From Stichopus chloronotus (taxonomy: Eukaryota; Echinodermata; Holothuroidea; Aspidochirotida; Stichopodidae), in contig CM037836.1 of assembly GCA_021234535.1 (NCBI GenBank), positions 15,793,111 through 15,857,110 of the forward strand: a DNA stretch of 64,000 nt, read 5' to 3'. Under the pieces are notes generated by a model. It searched no databases. It saw only the letters and a program-made list of their open reading frames with translations, and was not told the DNA's origin. Within the stretch, counting starts at the first letter, position 1. Each line of letters begins with the position of its first letter. Positions 25,961 through 38,985 of this stretch are shown one piece after another. The position numbers were made by a program, and so were the translations under genes.

Positions 25961-28286
25961 GGAAAAATGAGGCACTTTTCCCAACTAGAGAAGCCGAGAG
26001 GTGCGGCGGGCTGGAGTAATCGACATTTTTGTAAACCACTGATTTTCCTGTCCCGTTTTCCGACAACATGTGAAACGAGAAATTCAAAAGTAGGGTTACT
26101 TTAGGAAATAACGCTCTCATCTTTAACATTTTGTGACATCCTAATGTATATGGTCGAGACCAAACATTGAAACATTAGCCAAGCAGTGGGGACTAAATAC
26201 AGTAGAAAGCGCTGTTTTACTGTAGTTTGTCACAACCTAGATTAGTTGTTGCGGTACGGATGAAATGAGGGCGTATACTTTACTTTTAACTTAGATGCGT
26301 TCTATAGCTACGTAACTAGTCTGTAACTGCAGTATCAGTCTGAGATTAAACGTCTTCTGGTCAATCCGTGACATGATAGGTAATTAACATTGAAAACGGA
26401 AAATGTCCTGTTGATGACTTACTGCTAATGCAGAACAGAGACCGACGTCGCGATTCTGACAAACTACTAAATAAATCAAGACGTACTTTTTTCCCTTGAC
26501 GAAGACTGAGGCCTACTTCTGAAGGTAATAGGACTTAAGTTGTCTCTAAAATCTTGATATGGCTTGGTCTACCTACATTAGTATCTATGGCAAAGCTAAC
26601 TGCATGGTTCCCATGGAGAGAACCTTACTTAGGAACCCTACCCAGCTGGACCCTGGTACGCCCTCCTTTACTTTATAACTGTTTTCTCTCTATAAAATCT
26701 GCATTTGTTGGGTGGGAGAACCACAGCAGAACATTTGACAAATGAAACATTGCTCTTACCTCTTAGATGCTCATATGCAGTAAAAATATGCATGACATAA
26801 TGTACGGGGAAATGGCTAGCTACGGCAGTCATTTTTAAAAATGGCCACCACACCCGTTGGTTGCAGAAATTGAAGTGGCCCAATATCCAATTACGTTAAC
26901 AATATATTACTTTACACATTTACCAGACCTCTTGCTTTTATTACAAAATGCACATTTGTTTTGATTTTTGTAGCTATACGATGGTACAGTACTATACATA
27001 ATCAAACGGAGGTATGAGAAGTCATAACCGAGGGCGTGCATCTCTTATACTATTTCCTTGAAATGGTTTCTAAGTACACTCGTAAGTACGGAAGTCGACA
27101 ACTGCTTTGGGGGAAACGATGTGGTCTTCCTAAGTCTCTCCCATCCCATTCCTTTCCATTTGTTTTTTCTTGAACCTCTAGAAAGCGGGAAATCCAAGAT
27201 AAGTAAGGGGGTACTTCAAGAAAGGAGGATTATAACGTAAGCATTCCGTCACATCCTGGAAATAAATGGACGTGATTAATTAATAGTAAAGCTTAAGTCC
27301 ATAACATTGCCACCTAATACATTGGCTTTATCTGTTAATGCTTGGTTACGTCCATTTATCCCCCTTGGATTTTGATTTCTCTCTTCACGAGTTCCCCCCC
27401 CCCCCCTTATAAAAAAAAATGGGGTTGAGAAACAGACCATTCTAGTTCTATATTTTGAACCTACAGTTAGGTAACAGTTGGGTGGCCCCAGTTAATAAAC
27501 ATACAAGTCTCTCACGGGTTTACTTTACTTTTGGAGACTTAGTGCTACTTAGTTTCGTGTATCACTGTCTGTGTATGTATATACAGTACTGCAAGACCAT
27601 GGCACAGAATGCAAGAAGACGTCGGGCGGGGACACCTACTAACATAAACTAATCTACGTGTTTAACTACGCTAATGTGAATCCATAGGCATTCCATATAA
27701 AACCTTCTAGCCATACCGACCTGTTCCATGCACCTTCATCATTCTCACTTAATTGACATAGTGGTGTTCGGTTGGCAGCTTTTCTAAGAATTAGACTTTT
27801 TCACATTTCTTAAGCAAAGATAAACACAGCTAAATACACACACGTACAAAGGAAAAAAAAACAACAACAACAAAAACTTGCCCAGCTGTTGACAGTACAA
27901 GAGTATGGGTACTGCCATTCGATCTCCTTTGAGATTTTCATAACATCAGTGTCGACCAGCCTAGAAAGCACTATAAGGAAGATGTACACGTCGACTGGAT
28001 TTCCTTAGTTTTCAGGCAATTTCAAATTTTACCATTGCCAACTTTCACCATTATCAACATTTACCCATGTTCCGGAAGTTTTCTGTATAGTCACTAGTCG
28101 AAGCCTTTACATAGATGATAGAGTTGTAAATTTGCAACTAGGCTATCTGCAAGATATGTCATTACTTACTTAGAAAATTGTGTGTATGTTCTGGTGAACT
28201 ATAGCCAGGGCCGTCTCGACCCACCCCTTCCCCCCCCCCCTCCCTACTTCCCAAGTTTGCCTATCGACGAAAATCTGAAGTAGCCG
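25961..28286. other. No gene seen
   Basis: It has C runs at 27394-27406 and 28230-28240 and is otherwise featureless to my reading. Confidence 0.6.
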
Positions 28287-28700
28287 TTGGAATTTTTCAT
28301 ACCTCAGTTGAGCACATTTTATAACATAAAAAGATGACTAATATTTATGCAGCATTTTGTGTCTCTGGTTACCTGAATTGAGAATATTCAAAAATCTGAA
28401 AAACCATCTGAATTTCTCATAAAGTCTAAAAGCGGCCACAGTCGAAAAGTGGAAATGAAAGTTGGAATTTTTCATATCTCAGTCTAGAACATTTTATGAC
28501 ATAGAAACATGCCGAATATTGCACCGGATTGTGTTTAATGTTACCTCGTTAATTGAAAAATTGCTCAATAAATCTGAAATACCTGTTGGAATTATTATAT
28601 TTCATTCTAGGTGCGACGATGGTCGGGAAATGTGTACCAGTAGGAATTATTTCATATCTCAGTCTATGCACATTTTATGACTTCAGAGACGGGAACTATA
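28287..28700 (+). repeat. Tandem repeat, about 176-bp unit, three copies
   Basis: Units start at about 28287, 28461 and 28640, each with GT.GGAATT.TTCATA, CTCAGT and ACATTTTATGAC-like sequence. A fourth, very diverged unit may lie at 28951-29120. Confidence 0.75.
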
Positions 28701-29162
28701 GCACTAGCTTGCATCTAAGGTTGCTCCGAGGTGGAACACTTCTCAAAAAAGGGGATGGGGGACACCCTCTCCCTTACAACCGTCTCCCAGGCCAACTATT
28801 ACTCATCTTCCTTTTTTCCCACCTATCAAAAGAGTATGTTGCTTGACATTTTTTCTCATCAAGCCGGCCATTATTTACAAAGTTATCGGTACAAGGAGTA
28901 GCTTTATACTTTGTTAAGCCATCATCGACGGTCATAGCAAACTAAAAAAAAAACTAATAGCAAGAGAGTAAAAATTGTAGGAACTTTACTGGGACTATAG
29001 TTTCTCGGGGAAAAATGATTGCAATAAATGAAAAATGTTGCATCACATTTTGTCTAAGGTTACCTTGTCGTTGAAAATTTCTCAAAAAGAAAACAAAATT
29101 GATATCGTTAGAAAGTAAAAACTGCTGAAGTAACTTTTCTAAAAATGACAATAGCATTCTAG

Positions 29163-30465
29163 ATAAGAGTAATTCAGATTATTACTATTTTTCCATAGAA
29201 TGTGCTTATTGCTGTTCAGAAATTGCAGACATAAGATCCCTATTCAAAAGCTGGATACAAGCAGTTCAAGTACACCCGGGAAGTGACGTTTCCTGCCATC
29301 TGGAGGTTTTCGAAAGCAAAATTTTCTTGTCTGCGGCAACCAATGGTGGCTCTCCACTTAGATAGTAATCCCGCTAATTAACAATAAACATAGTCAGTTC
29401 AAACGATCTCAGTCCCTCCCTCACTTTCTAGTGCGCCAATGTGTTCAACCGAAACATATTTGTCAAGTACTAAAAAAAAAAAAAAAATGAAAGAGGAATG
29501 CGTGGCTCATTATAATTCAAGTATGACCTCAAAACCCCGAGTATTACCATTTTTAATAGATTGATATATTTTTCACATGAATTGACGAAATGCAGACGTG
29601 ATATCCATACTTAAAGACTGAATACACGCAGTTTAAGTCTGTACACCCGGGAAGTGCCATTTGTCAAGTAATCAAAGAAAAAAAAATAAAAGAAGAGGAT
29701 GCGTAATTCATTACGATTCTTCTATCACCTCAAATGTATACCACTTTTAATACGTTGATTTGAGTCCTTTTCACATCAGGTGGGGAGTTGCAGACGTAAC
29801 ATCCATATTTCAAGGTTGGGTACACTAAGCTCAAGTTCACCCGGGAAGTGCCGTTTCATGCCATCTCGGGGTTTTGAAAAGCCGAATTTTTCTTGTACGC
29901 GCCGTACCGAGTAATGGTGGCGCTCAGCGTAGAGAGTGATCCCACTAGTTAGCAACAAACATAAAAAAACAATTTCCGCCCCAACCACAATTTCTAGGTG
30001 ACAGTATTTCCATGTGTTCAACTACATACTATTTGTCACGAACGCAAAAAAAAAAAAAAAAAAAAGGAAAGGAAAGGAAAGGAAAGGAAAGGAAGGGAAA
30101 GGAAAGAGGATGCGAAGCTCATTATGATTCTAGTATGACCTCAAAACACTGATTTGTATTAGCATTTTTCATAGGTTGATATATTTTTCCCGTGAATTGA
30201 CGAATTGCAGACATGATATCTATACTTCAAGAGTGGATACACGCAGTTTAAATACACCCGGGAAGTGCCGTTTCCTGCTATCTGGAGGTTTCGAAAAGCC
30301 CAAATTTTCTCGGTACACTCCACATCAACTAATGTGCCGCTCCGCTTTGATAGTAACCGGCGAGTGCTATTTCCGGCCTTCAGGAGATTTTGAAAAACTA
30401 AAATTTTCTTATGCACTCTGCGCCAACCAACCTGGCGCTCCCCTTATACAGTTCTGCTGCTACTC
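29163..30465 (+). repeat. Tandem array, about 420-bp unit, 3.5 copies
   Basis: The landmark CACCCGGGAAGTG occurs near 29273, 29643, 29838 and 30254. Each is preceded by GCAGAC.T.A.ATCC and followed, in full units, by CATCTCGGGG- or CATCTGGAGG-like sequence, TTTTCTTGT and ATGGTGGC. The second unit is only about 195 bp and lacks the middle. Each unit ends in an A-rich tract, the third one running into a GGAAA microsatellite. A partial relative lies in Rit intron 3 at 54725-54850. Confidence 0.8.
30061..30109. repeat. (GGAAA)n microsatellite
   Basis: Eight or so pentamer units follow a long A run in the tandem array. Confidence 0.9.
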
Positions 30466-30496
30466 AGCCCCCTGCCCCATTCGCCAGCCTTTTTCT

Positions 30497-30497
<1 letters not shown>

Positions 30498-30529
<32 letters not shown>
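30498..30529. repeat. (TTG)n microsatellite
   Basis: About ten TTG units just after the 29-30 kb array. Confidence 0.95.
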
Positions 30530-33103
30530 CTCCATGCCTGATAATGCCATTTTCGTGGAGGCTGAACCCCTTCATTTTTTTACCCCACAAAGAAACAAAA
30601 CTTATGTGGTAAAGTATAGAGAAAGATCAATTTATTTAGGGTCCTTTACCGAAGGTGGACAATTGATCCATCGCGGAGATACCTCCCAACTGCGTTATGC
30701 TACCATACAGTTCCATATACTAGACACAGAGACACACGTATGAAAGCAATCGAAGATAGTGGTAACTGAAGAATTCATCCCACATGCAACAAATACATTG
30801 GGAATATAAATACGTCACAAACAAAATGATAGAATAAATTCCACATTAATGTAGCAGAAAATAAGATGTGAAATCATATCTGTCCCTCACACGTCTTCAT
30901 CCCAACCACAGAAAACATGCACGTCAAGAATACATCCAAAAGATGTTAAAGTAAAAACAAAGAAACTCAAGGGTAATTTTGGATTGACACTAAAAGTCTC
31001 AAATCATCCTTGCGTCATGTCTGGAACTTCAGTAAGGTGGCGGTATGCCTATATCATATCCCTGAGCAAGTAGTCACATATAAACGCCCAAACTATTGTG
31101 TTTTCTCTCTCTCTCTCGTACGTTTTTGTGAGATTCCTCAGCTGACTAAACATACCGCAACAAGCAAGTCGTATTGAAAAAAAAAAATTAAAAATAGGTG
31201 TTAATTCGCAAAGTGGAAGACAATAAGAGAAAATTAATTGGAATCTGAAGACGTTTATGCTTTCATGAAGCCACTAAAGAATAGTCTAATAGGCAAACTG
31301 TCGTACAAGTTGTAACTACCGTATATGAATTTCTAATCCGTATAACGGTTAATTACATATAGCTTAAAAAGATTATTTACCATTACTTCATGTATAGGTT
31401 TACCAGTAATGTGTACATCCCATTTGTCGCGGAAAAATCGGCAAGAGATCCAACGACCAACGACAAAGTTGAAAAGTTGAAAAGACCCTAGTTGTCCAAC
31501 TTAAATGTTTCCCTTGGTAACGCACAAAGTAATGGTGAATCATGTATGAAACACCGTCTTTCTCATTAAACTTTACATTAACTGTTGATATTGGTCTATT
31601 GGTAAGATGTTTTCTTGGGAATTCGTGACAACCAATTAATCAATTAACTTGATGGCTGCGGCATCACATATACGGTTCGTGTGGCAAACTTGTGAACAGG
31701 AACAACTAGTTTCCCTTAGGTGTAATTTTTTATAGCGCCGTCGATTTGCATAACTCTCAGAGCCACTATTTTGACGTCCTAAGTCGTGAGTTTCCCCATA
31801 GAAATGTACGAGTTTGAGCAAACTTCAATTTCTCTTGAGTTCTCTTCTATTTTATTTCAAACAATATCTCATTAAAGTCCACTCAATTTACACCCGTCCG
31901 AACTCACTAACACAAAGAAAAAGGAAAAGAAAGAGGTTCATAATTCACTCTAAATTTCCTAAAAAAAATACTATAGTTCAGGGCCTTCGAAAGAGGACAG
32001 AGGTACAACAACAAATGTCTCGAGATGCAGGGCAATTTGAGATCCTGAGATCCAAAATTACGTCATGGAATGATACAATACATGAAATTCGGAATTATTT
32101 GGAAATCAGAGCAAGATTTACATTATTCCATACATTTGTGAATTAGCGGATAGGTAGGTACGCAACCACTTGCCAACCGTGGCCCACATTCATAAACATC
32201 ACGAAATTTTCAAAACATGCAGTAGTATGTCGAATGGTTGATATTATTGGCTCTTGGTAAATACCGACACTCAGCAGTCTGTTGGGGCTGAAAAAAATTC
32301 CCAGTATCCCCCTAAGACGGGCCCCTGGCGGCGAAGCCCCTGGGAACCTCTGAGGTTTTAGCATGTTTCTGGTCGAGTGAAAAATTCTCTTTCATGACAA
32401 GTATATTTTGTTCAAAGTGCATCATTATACGTAAAGATTCCAAGATATATTAATTATTTCAGCTATTCCTATAAGTTGACAAGATGAGAACTTAGAACCC
32501 GCCATGGGATCCAAGATCAAACCCCCGCTCTGGAGGTTCAGGGGGGCAAAGCTGTGAAGTTTATCTTTTAGGCATATTTATGGGTGAAAAATGAAGTGTT
32601 AAGATAGTATACTTCAAAGGGGAAAGGCAAAATTATATATATATACAGGGTCATATATATGAGTCTATCCCTTGACGTCACAAATTTGCATATTTCGCTA
32701 GCTTATGTTTGTTTTTGATACAATTTTCAAACAGAAATATGTTTGTAAATTGGTCAATGTATACGGGATTTGTATGAAAATGGTGGCTATTTCCACAATC
32801 TTTAATGTGATTCGGTCAACACTCCAAAAAAAGCTTTTCATGTCACATTGTATACTCTATACAAGAAAAATTAATCGTACGCTCATTAGCCAACTGATGA
32901 CGGTGTCACTCCGCTCAGATTAACTTAAAATTCCTTCCGGTCCCCCAGAAGTTTTATTCCGGTTCCGCAGAGCTCAAGTTTGTATGAATCTGTGACATCT
33001 GTGAATCTGTAACATGAGCTTGAGGACCCATGTTCTGTACCCTGGCCGGGATCGGCTGTCGGGGCCCTGTCCTAATTGAAGTCGAACTAGCCACATAGTT
33101 GTT
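30530..33103. other. No gene seen
   Basis: Small open frames only. The basic 110-residue frame at 31814-32146 has no domain I recognise. CCCCTGGCGGCGAAGCCCCTGG at 32320-32342 resembles a transposon end but its partner was not found. Confidence 0.6.
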
Positions 33104-33285
33104 GACAAGTCACATTTTATCAAGTCAAATCACTTAATAGCAATTGTCAAGTCGAGTCATATTTTTTTTCAACCGAGTCAAGTCACAAGTCACTTCATTT
33201 AAATGCAAGTCAAGTCAAATCAAGTCTTAGGTCAATTTACTTCATGTCAAGTCACATTTTTTTAAGTCACAGTCAAGTCACATAG
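33104..33285 (+). repeat. Scrambled GTCAAGTCA minisatellite
   Basis: AAGTCA, GTCAAGTCA and CAAGTCACATTTT motifs recur about fifteen times with irregular T-rich spacers. There is no open frame through it. Confidence 0.85.
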
Positions 33286-33457
33286 TTTCTGTCAAACAGT
33301 GTCTGTATACAGTCTTCAAATATTTTGTGAAAATTCTCATGCCTTTGCCCCTCCCTTGATAAATGCGCCAGGTACACCACTGCTGTCTTCGTGACTATTG
33401 ACATGTCTCACGGAATTTAAAGAATTTGCAGGGCTATGTTTCGGACCCCTAACCAAT

Positions 33458-33593
33458 ATGCACCAACTTTCTTCCCAAAATGCAACAACTATGAAAGTTG
33501 ATCCACATTGCAACAAATTTCTGCCCGAAATGTAACAACAGTAAAAGCTGATATAAAATGCAATAACTTTCTGCCCCAAGTGTAGCAACGTGG
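33458..33593. repeat. Tandem repeat, about 50-bp unit, 2.7 copies
   Basis: Units begin at 33458, 33507 and 33558 with ATGCA.CAACTTTCT..CCC, followed by AATG.AACAAC and AAAG.TGAT. The minus-strand open frame over it reflects the repeat. Confidence 0.8.
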
Positions 33594-33634
33594 TGACTCA
33601 CATCAGACCGTACTGAAAATATCCAAGATAACCA

Positions 33635-33995
33635 CCATATTTTGAAGGGAAATAGGGCTTTTAGAATACACCAACATCACATACAAACGAAAATATCGGT
33701 AATCATGTTAAACCATTCAATTTCATCAATAAACCTCTACTAAAGTTTCATCTCCTCAAAACATTATGCATGTGATAAGTAATGGAAGATGCATCATTTG
33801 AATTTTCAAAAGTTTGGGTGAACAAATTAGTGTTGAGCAACAACTTCACTGAATTTCTATCTGTGAAAAGCTTATTTCTTTAAAAGAAGGCTACTGTCCT
33901 TCCTTATTTTGAATGATTTATCATTCTACGTCCACAAACCTTGGTTTCAAAAATATGGATGTGTTTTCTCTAAAACAAACGCCCTATTTCCCTTT
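33635..33995 (+). repeat. Dispersed repeat B, copy 2
   Basis: A copy of 4985-5385 with the TCATCAATAAAC, AAAAGAAGGCT and CTAAAACAAACGCC segments in the same order. It has about 40 bases of net deletion. Confidence 0.75.
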
Positions 33996-34137
33996 AAACT
34001 CCCGTAACTTAACCAAACAAGGTCGGATCAGACTGGGAGTTACATAACTCAGTTCTCGTGACATACTCGACACCTGAAGTATGTAGTTTATTGGGGTCTT
34101 CTTTGTGACTATGAAAGTCAAATTGCCTGCTATAACG

Positions 34138-34527
34138 TCAATTCGGGATAAAACTCCCTTCATTGAACTCTGTGTGGTCTAGAACATCTTGAAAGTTTTC
34201 CGACCACTCGGGTGCTTCAGTGATGTCATAAAAATGCAAAATGGCCGACAATAGAACTCTACCTGCTGTAAACTCGAGCAAACAAGGCCGGATCGGGATT
34301 GGAGTTTCACACGTCGAGTTCTCGTGCCTTTCTGTACTCGTCCTCGGACTGCCCGTTTTGGTGTGTTTCCTGTGAGGTATAAAAATTCTAAGACATAGGA
34401 CTGAATGACGGACCCGATAATTTTTGGTGAAAACCGTGCAAATCGAATCTAGAGAGTTCAAATCTGGGTTTTCCTCGAGAAAATTTGCAATTATTCGATT
34501 TGCCATGCCCCGATCCATCGGTTTCAT
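34138..34527 (-). CDS. Open frame of unknown function, 129 residues (doubtful)
   Basis: The longest minus-strand frame that is not built from simple repeats in the first 38 kb. It starts MKPMDRGMANRIIANFLEEN and has a mixed, protein-like composition, but I recognise no domain. Part of the DNA under it (ACAAGG.CGGATC, GGAGTTTCACA) is repeated in altered form at about 34010-34060, so it may be a transposon fragment. There are no visible splice partners. Confidence 0.15.
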   Translation of the reverse strand: MKPMDRGMANRIIANFLEENPDLNSLDSICTVFTKNYRVRHSVLCLRIFIPHRKHTKTGSPRTSTERHENSTCETPIPIRPCLLEFTAGRVLLSAILHFYDITEAPEWSENFQDVLDHTEFNEGSFIPN

Positions 34528-35214
34528 ATGTCAGATGTGTTAAAAATCATACCAATTTGAGGCTCAAGAAGACTTGAAATGGTGTTTTTTTTTTTTTTTG
34601 GTTCAGTTTCCACGCAACGAAAACTCTTGACAAATCCGGTGTTTTGATTACAGATGTGAAAGAGTTTAAGGCGAGGGACTAAGAGTAAGTGATTTGGAAA
34701 ATATGAACTGTCTGGGGCGATGTGTCACTGTCTTTAAAGGCATTAACACTTTAAGACGTTATGATCGAATATGGCGCAGGTAATTGCCTCCATTCCACAT
34801 CTCTTTGCGAGATTTGTGGTCCACTTTCGGAACCTGAAAGTGTGACGTAGGCCTATAGATGAAATTTTCAGAAGACCACTGAAAAAAGCATTGAAAAAGC
34901 TAAGGTATCAACACCATTAGCTAAAGTCAATACTGAAGCCAATGCTTTCTTTTTTAACGTTGAAATACGACAAAAATGGAATAGGGTTTATTGTAGGTTG
35001 AGCTTTAATTGTTGTGAAAATAAAAGTCAATGTACCTTTAAACTATCTTATACTCTTCCTTTAAAGCCAGTTGAAACTATAAATCACATGCGACGGTGCA
35101 AAGGATATTGTTTGTCATGGCACTGCATGTTTCCTACGATGTGATATCGCATTTGTTTTAAAACTTCATAACTTCCAAAACACAACACACTATTAAGTCA
35201 CCGTGACCAATAAA

Positions 35215-35227
35215 TATTGTTGTTGTT

Positions 35228-35269
<42 letters not shown>

Positions 35270-35270
35270 G
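35215..35270. repeat. (TTG)n microsatellite, about 56 bp
   Basis: TTG triplets with a single interruption near 35228. Confidence 0.95.
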
Positions 35271-35767
35271 GAGTGAAAACAATGTATTTTTTTATGAAAT
35301 GTCACTTTTTCTCTGAACTTTTTTTTAAATTAGTCACATGCATGCTGGGATCAACTTTGGAGAACTGAAGTGTAGTATCGTAATCCCTACCAAATAGTGA
35401 GAATATTCCCACTCCACAGCCACCACTATTGTGTGTGTGACTTGTGTGTGCACATATAGGTGGAATTGCAGCGTGCATTGGCACAAAGTAAAGTTTGGCA
35501 AACAAGTGTGCACCATTTGCCCGCATATCCAACACCAGTCTATGTAGACTTCCTGCCTCTATCTGCCTTCGACATGTAATCCCCATTTTTTTGTCCCCGG
35601 TGAGTACAAAATGGTAAGTTCTGCGGTCTATCCAACCCCCTTCCCTACCCACACACCTTCCCTATACCCACTAAACAAACAGCTAGGGCATCTAGCCTGC
35701 ATACCATTACAATATGATTTATATATTATATATATATAGAAGCCTGTTATTATTATCATTGCCACTA

Positions 35768-36262
35768 AACGCACCCCGCCCCCACAGATGGGTCAGTAAA
35801 GATTAACATGGAAATGATATTTTGGAATATTGGCTGTATTAACCATTAGAAATGTGGAAAATAGCCACTAATTCCATCCAAATTCCGTAGGATGATATCG
35901 ACAGATTTACAGGCAAAGTCCTGTCTTAGATACCTGCAACGTGAAGAAACATTGGCTAAGTATGCAAATTTATGATGCCAATTAGAGAGGGACTCCAGTG
36001 ATATGTCTCGTGTCGTCATTGTTTACTTAACCTTTATTTCTGTCAATTGCAATCTTATATGCCCGGATGGCTTTTTGAGGAAGCATGTATGTCATTCGTC
36101 GTAAATATTGATATTACTCACCAATGTGAAACTCACATAATGGCTTAACAACAGAAATACTGACATTCTGTAACACTCCAACACGTCATCATTGTTGCAT
36201 TTTCATCAACTTTGAAAAGCCGTATCTCAGAAACTGTAATAAATAGAAATAAAATTCCAATG
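35768..36262 (+). repeat. Dispersed repeat A, copy 2
   Basis: A diverged copy of 2762-3280 in the same orientation. The homology runs to about the string AAAATTCCA near its right edge. Confidence 0.75.
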
Positions 36263-38599
36263 CTGTTTATTAAGGCTTTCACTCTGCAACTTTTGAATAT
36301 AAAACTCTTCTCTATCCTGTATCCAGACCATCCCATTTGGAGGGGGGGGGGGACACATCAACGCTGGAGGCTTTTCCCGCCCTGGACGAGGGGTGTAAGA
36401 AAAGGGGGTCCCCCTTTGATTTTTTTCCTTTTTTCAAGGGTTCTCGACGCAAAAACGGTGCTTGGTTTCCACCTTGACCCCCTGTACTTGTATTCCAAAA
36501 AGGCGTCCCCCCCCCCCCTTGTGGCTACGTGATTACTAGCCTACGGAGCACCTATTTGGCGGCCGCCCCTATATGGCTGCCTCCACAGTTTTCGCACCAA
36601 ACAGGAACGAAAAATCCCGTCCACTACGCGGGGTAGCTCGTCTCTATAGATACATGTCACACGATCTCTAAATGTATTGCAACTGCCATTAGGTGGTTAT
36701 GGTTTGACCCAACTTATTTCATGATCAACAGCGTTTTGTCAGTTTGCATAAAAGTTGTAAACCATATGACTGTATTTGTCTGACTGTTGTACTGTGGTAG
36801 CTACAAAAACACATTTTAAATTTGTCTCCTGTCTGGGAAAGTCATTGTTTCCCGGCCGTTTGTCTCTATAGGGCATAGTAGTGTGCCTTCATGGAATATC
36901 GATTTACGCTTTCACAAAGGATTGAAATTTCCTTCACCTAAGTCATACGGTAGTTAAGCCAAAAAAGAAAAAATTAAAAGAGTAAAATAAATACTGGAAC
37001 AACAACCTTGAGAAGGTAATTCATGTATTTTCATTTTTTTTTTGCCCAGGAAAATTTTTGTGATATCATTCCAATATTTCGAATAAGATTTCAATGCCAT
37101 GTATCAATTTTACATTTGATGAACCAAAATATCATTTGGTCGCTCACTAAGTGAAATAATACTAAAACGATGCCTTATTGTCGGCTAGAATTTGTGGTTA
37201 TTGTAGAGACTTGACTGTTCTGTAGATCGCATCAGTTCAGTGGAAAAAAAAACCCACTACATTAAATCACAGCTGAATAGAATGTCCGATTGTCGCTCTT
37301 TAAAACGGAATGTTCTGTCTCCTCGCAGACTGTCAATAGCGAGCAATGATAATTCATGAAGGCTATAAATTGTTGAAAAAAAATAAAACAAATTATTTCT
37401 GCCAGGCCTGAGTCTAAATGAAATGTTTTTTCAACGTGCATTTAATTTTAATTTGTCGAAGTATAGTAAAGAGGATATGTAGAGTCTCATAGTTAAATTG
37501 ACCAAAAGGTTGGTGTCCAGAGGAACTATGGGATTAATTTGACGGACTCTATATGAGTGACCTTATCTGGGCAATTGGTCAGTAAAGCCTCCTTGCATAT
37601 GTAATCGCTTACATTTATTTCGCTCATCACCTCTCCTATATTTCAAATCGATCCCCCTTGGTTGTGTATGACAATGCGATCGAACAAGTTACATTTCTCG
37701 CCAAATGTATAGTATCAGCTCTGTGTAACTTGTCATAACGTTTTTGGGTCGATATAGGAGGTGGTCAAATGTAACGAAACCATTGTTATTTTTTTTTCCT
37801 TTTTTTGGGGGTGGGGGTGGGGGATTCACGTTTTACCATCTGTGTGGAGGGCCACAATCGATTGGCGCATGCAGCGTACCAAGGATTATTTTGCGCAAAA
37901 GTCTCCCAAATTGAAGGAAATGGCACTTCTCGGGCCTCTATGTATTTATTGTTGATAGTTGGTACGCCTCCGACGTGACGTGAAATTGCAATATATTAGC
38001 CACGGCTCCCCCACACGTGCCTCCCAGGCTGAATAAATCATTTCCCATTGGGGGGGGGTCGCAACTTTCCCCTACCCGTGGAACAAGCTCATCTGTGGGA
38101 GTGAACTTCTTTGTCTACCAGGTAAATATTGATCATGTGTTAGCTGCGCTTACAGTCAAAGAATTTATTTAAAAAATCGTCATGCGCAAGACTCCCCCAT
38201 ATGCTTATTTGAACGGCTTCTTTCTATGAACGGTATACGCTCTTACAAAAGTCTGTGACTACCGTGAAGTTCATAACCTCACCTTCCAGGTACCCTTTGA
38301 TGATGCAAACAAAAGACGTACTGCTTGCGTACCTAGAACGATGACGTGAGAGCTCTGACCATAGATATTTAATTTTTGCACTATAAAGAGAGCACAATGA
38401 GTCAACACGATATGGCTCGCTAGAAATGAAGTAACCGCATGATTATGCGATCTATCTGAAAGGATTACCCATTGGAAACAATCATTCAATCCATAAGGGG
38501 AAGTTGTGTTTTAAACTGTGCATTTCTGGTGTTTAAGCAGAAATTATGATCTGATGTCTTGTTCAATGTAATTTTTCAAACAATGGTCTGTAAAAATGT
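36263..38599. other. No gene seen upstream of Rit
   Basis: It holds a G run (36342-36352) and a C run (36507-36518), and a G-rich patch at 37806-37823. No exon recognised. Upstream regulatory sites of Rit may lie here but none can be named. Confidence 0.55.
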
Positions 38600-38903
38600 G
38601 GTGTTCACGCCGGGGAGGTTTCTCCCCGATCACACTGCACAGTTCAGGTAGATACGGTTAGCTCTAGACATGGCAAACATCTTTGGCCGTATCTGTTTGC
38701 GCGAACTGGTCATTACTAAGTTGTCAACCTAGTCATTCTCCGTAACCAGTTACTCATCGTAACATAAACACTCATCCACCCAGTACCTGACCGGAGAGCC
38801 TACGCACTGTCTGCACCCTTATTTTGAACCCTCCTCGCTTTGGGAGCAGTAAGACTATCAAAAACTACTTCTGGGAGAATTTCTTCGAGTCTCCTCAGTG
38901 GTG
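38600..38903 (+). promoter_or_regulatory. Probable 5' UTR and proximal promoter region of Rit
   Basis: This is placed by position only, directly upstream of the start codon. There is no clear TATA box and no CpG-rich block. A short hairpin-like GGGGAGGTTTCTCCCC lies near 38615-38630. A non-coding first exon further upstream is possible, since some RIT genes have one. Confidence 0.35.
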
Positions 38904-38985
38904 ATGGAGGAGCCAACGATGACTAAAGCTGGCATACGGGTGTATAAAATTGTTCTTCTAGGCGCCGGTGGTGTTGGGAAGAGTG
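38904..38985 (+). CDS. Rit1-like (Ric): Rit exon 1 (start codon, P-loop)
   Basis: This exon encodes residues 1-27 plus the first base of codon 28. It holds a short N-terminal extension ([13 protein letters not shown]), the first beta strand (YKIVLLG) and the whole P-loop GAGGVGKS. It ends at the donor G|GTAAG (38985/38986), phase 1. A second Met at codon 6 (38919) is an alternative start, but the first ATG has the better context and lies after an in-frame stop. Confidence 0.92.

Noticed and set aside
30159..30541. Protein-like frames on both strands at 30.2-30.5 kb
   Set aside because: They lie in the tandem array and TTG microsatellite, and the similar residues on both strands follow from the repeat.
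1..38600. Additional conventional genes in the first 38 kb
   Set aside because: No frame has a recognisable domain and no set of short frames could be joined through good splice sites. Small exons of a long intron-rich gene cannot be excluded without transcript data.
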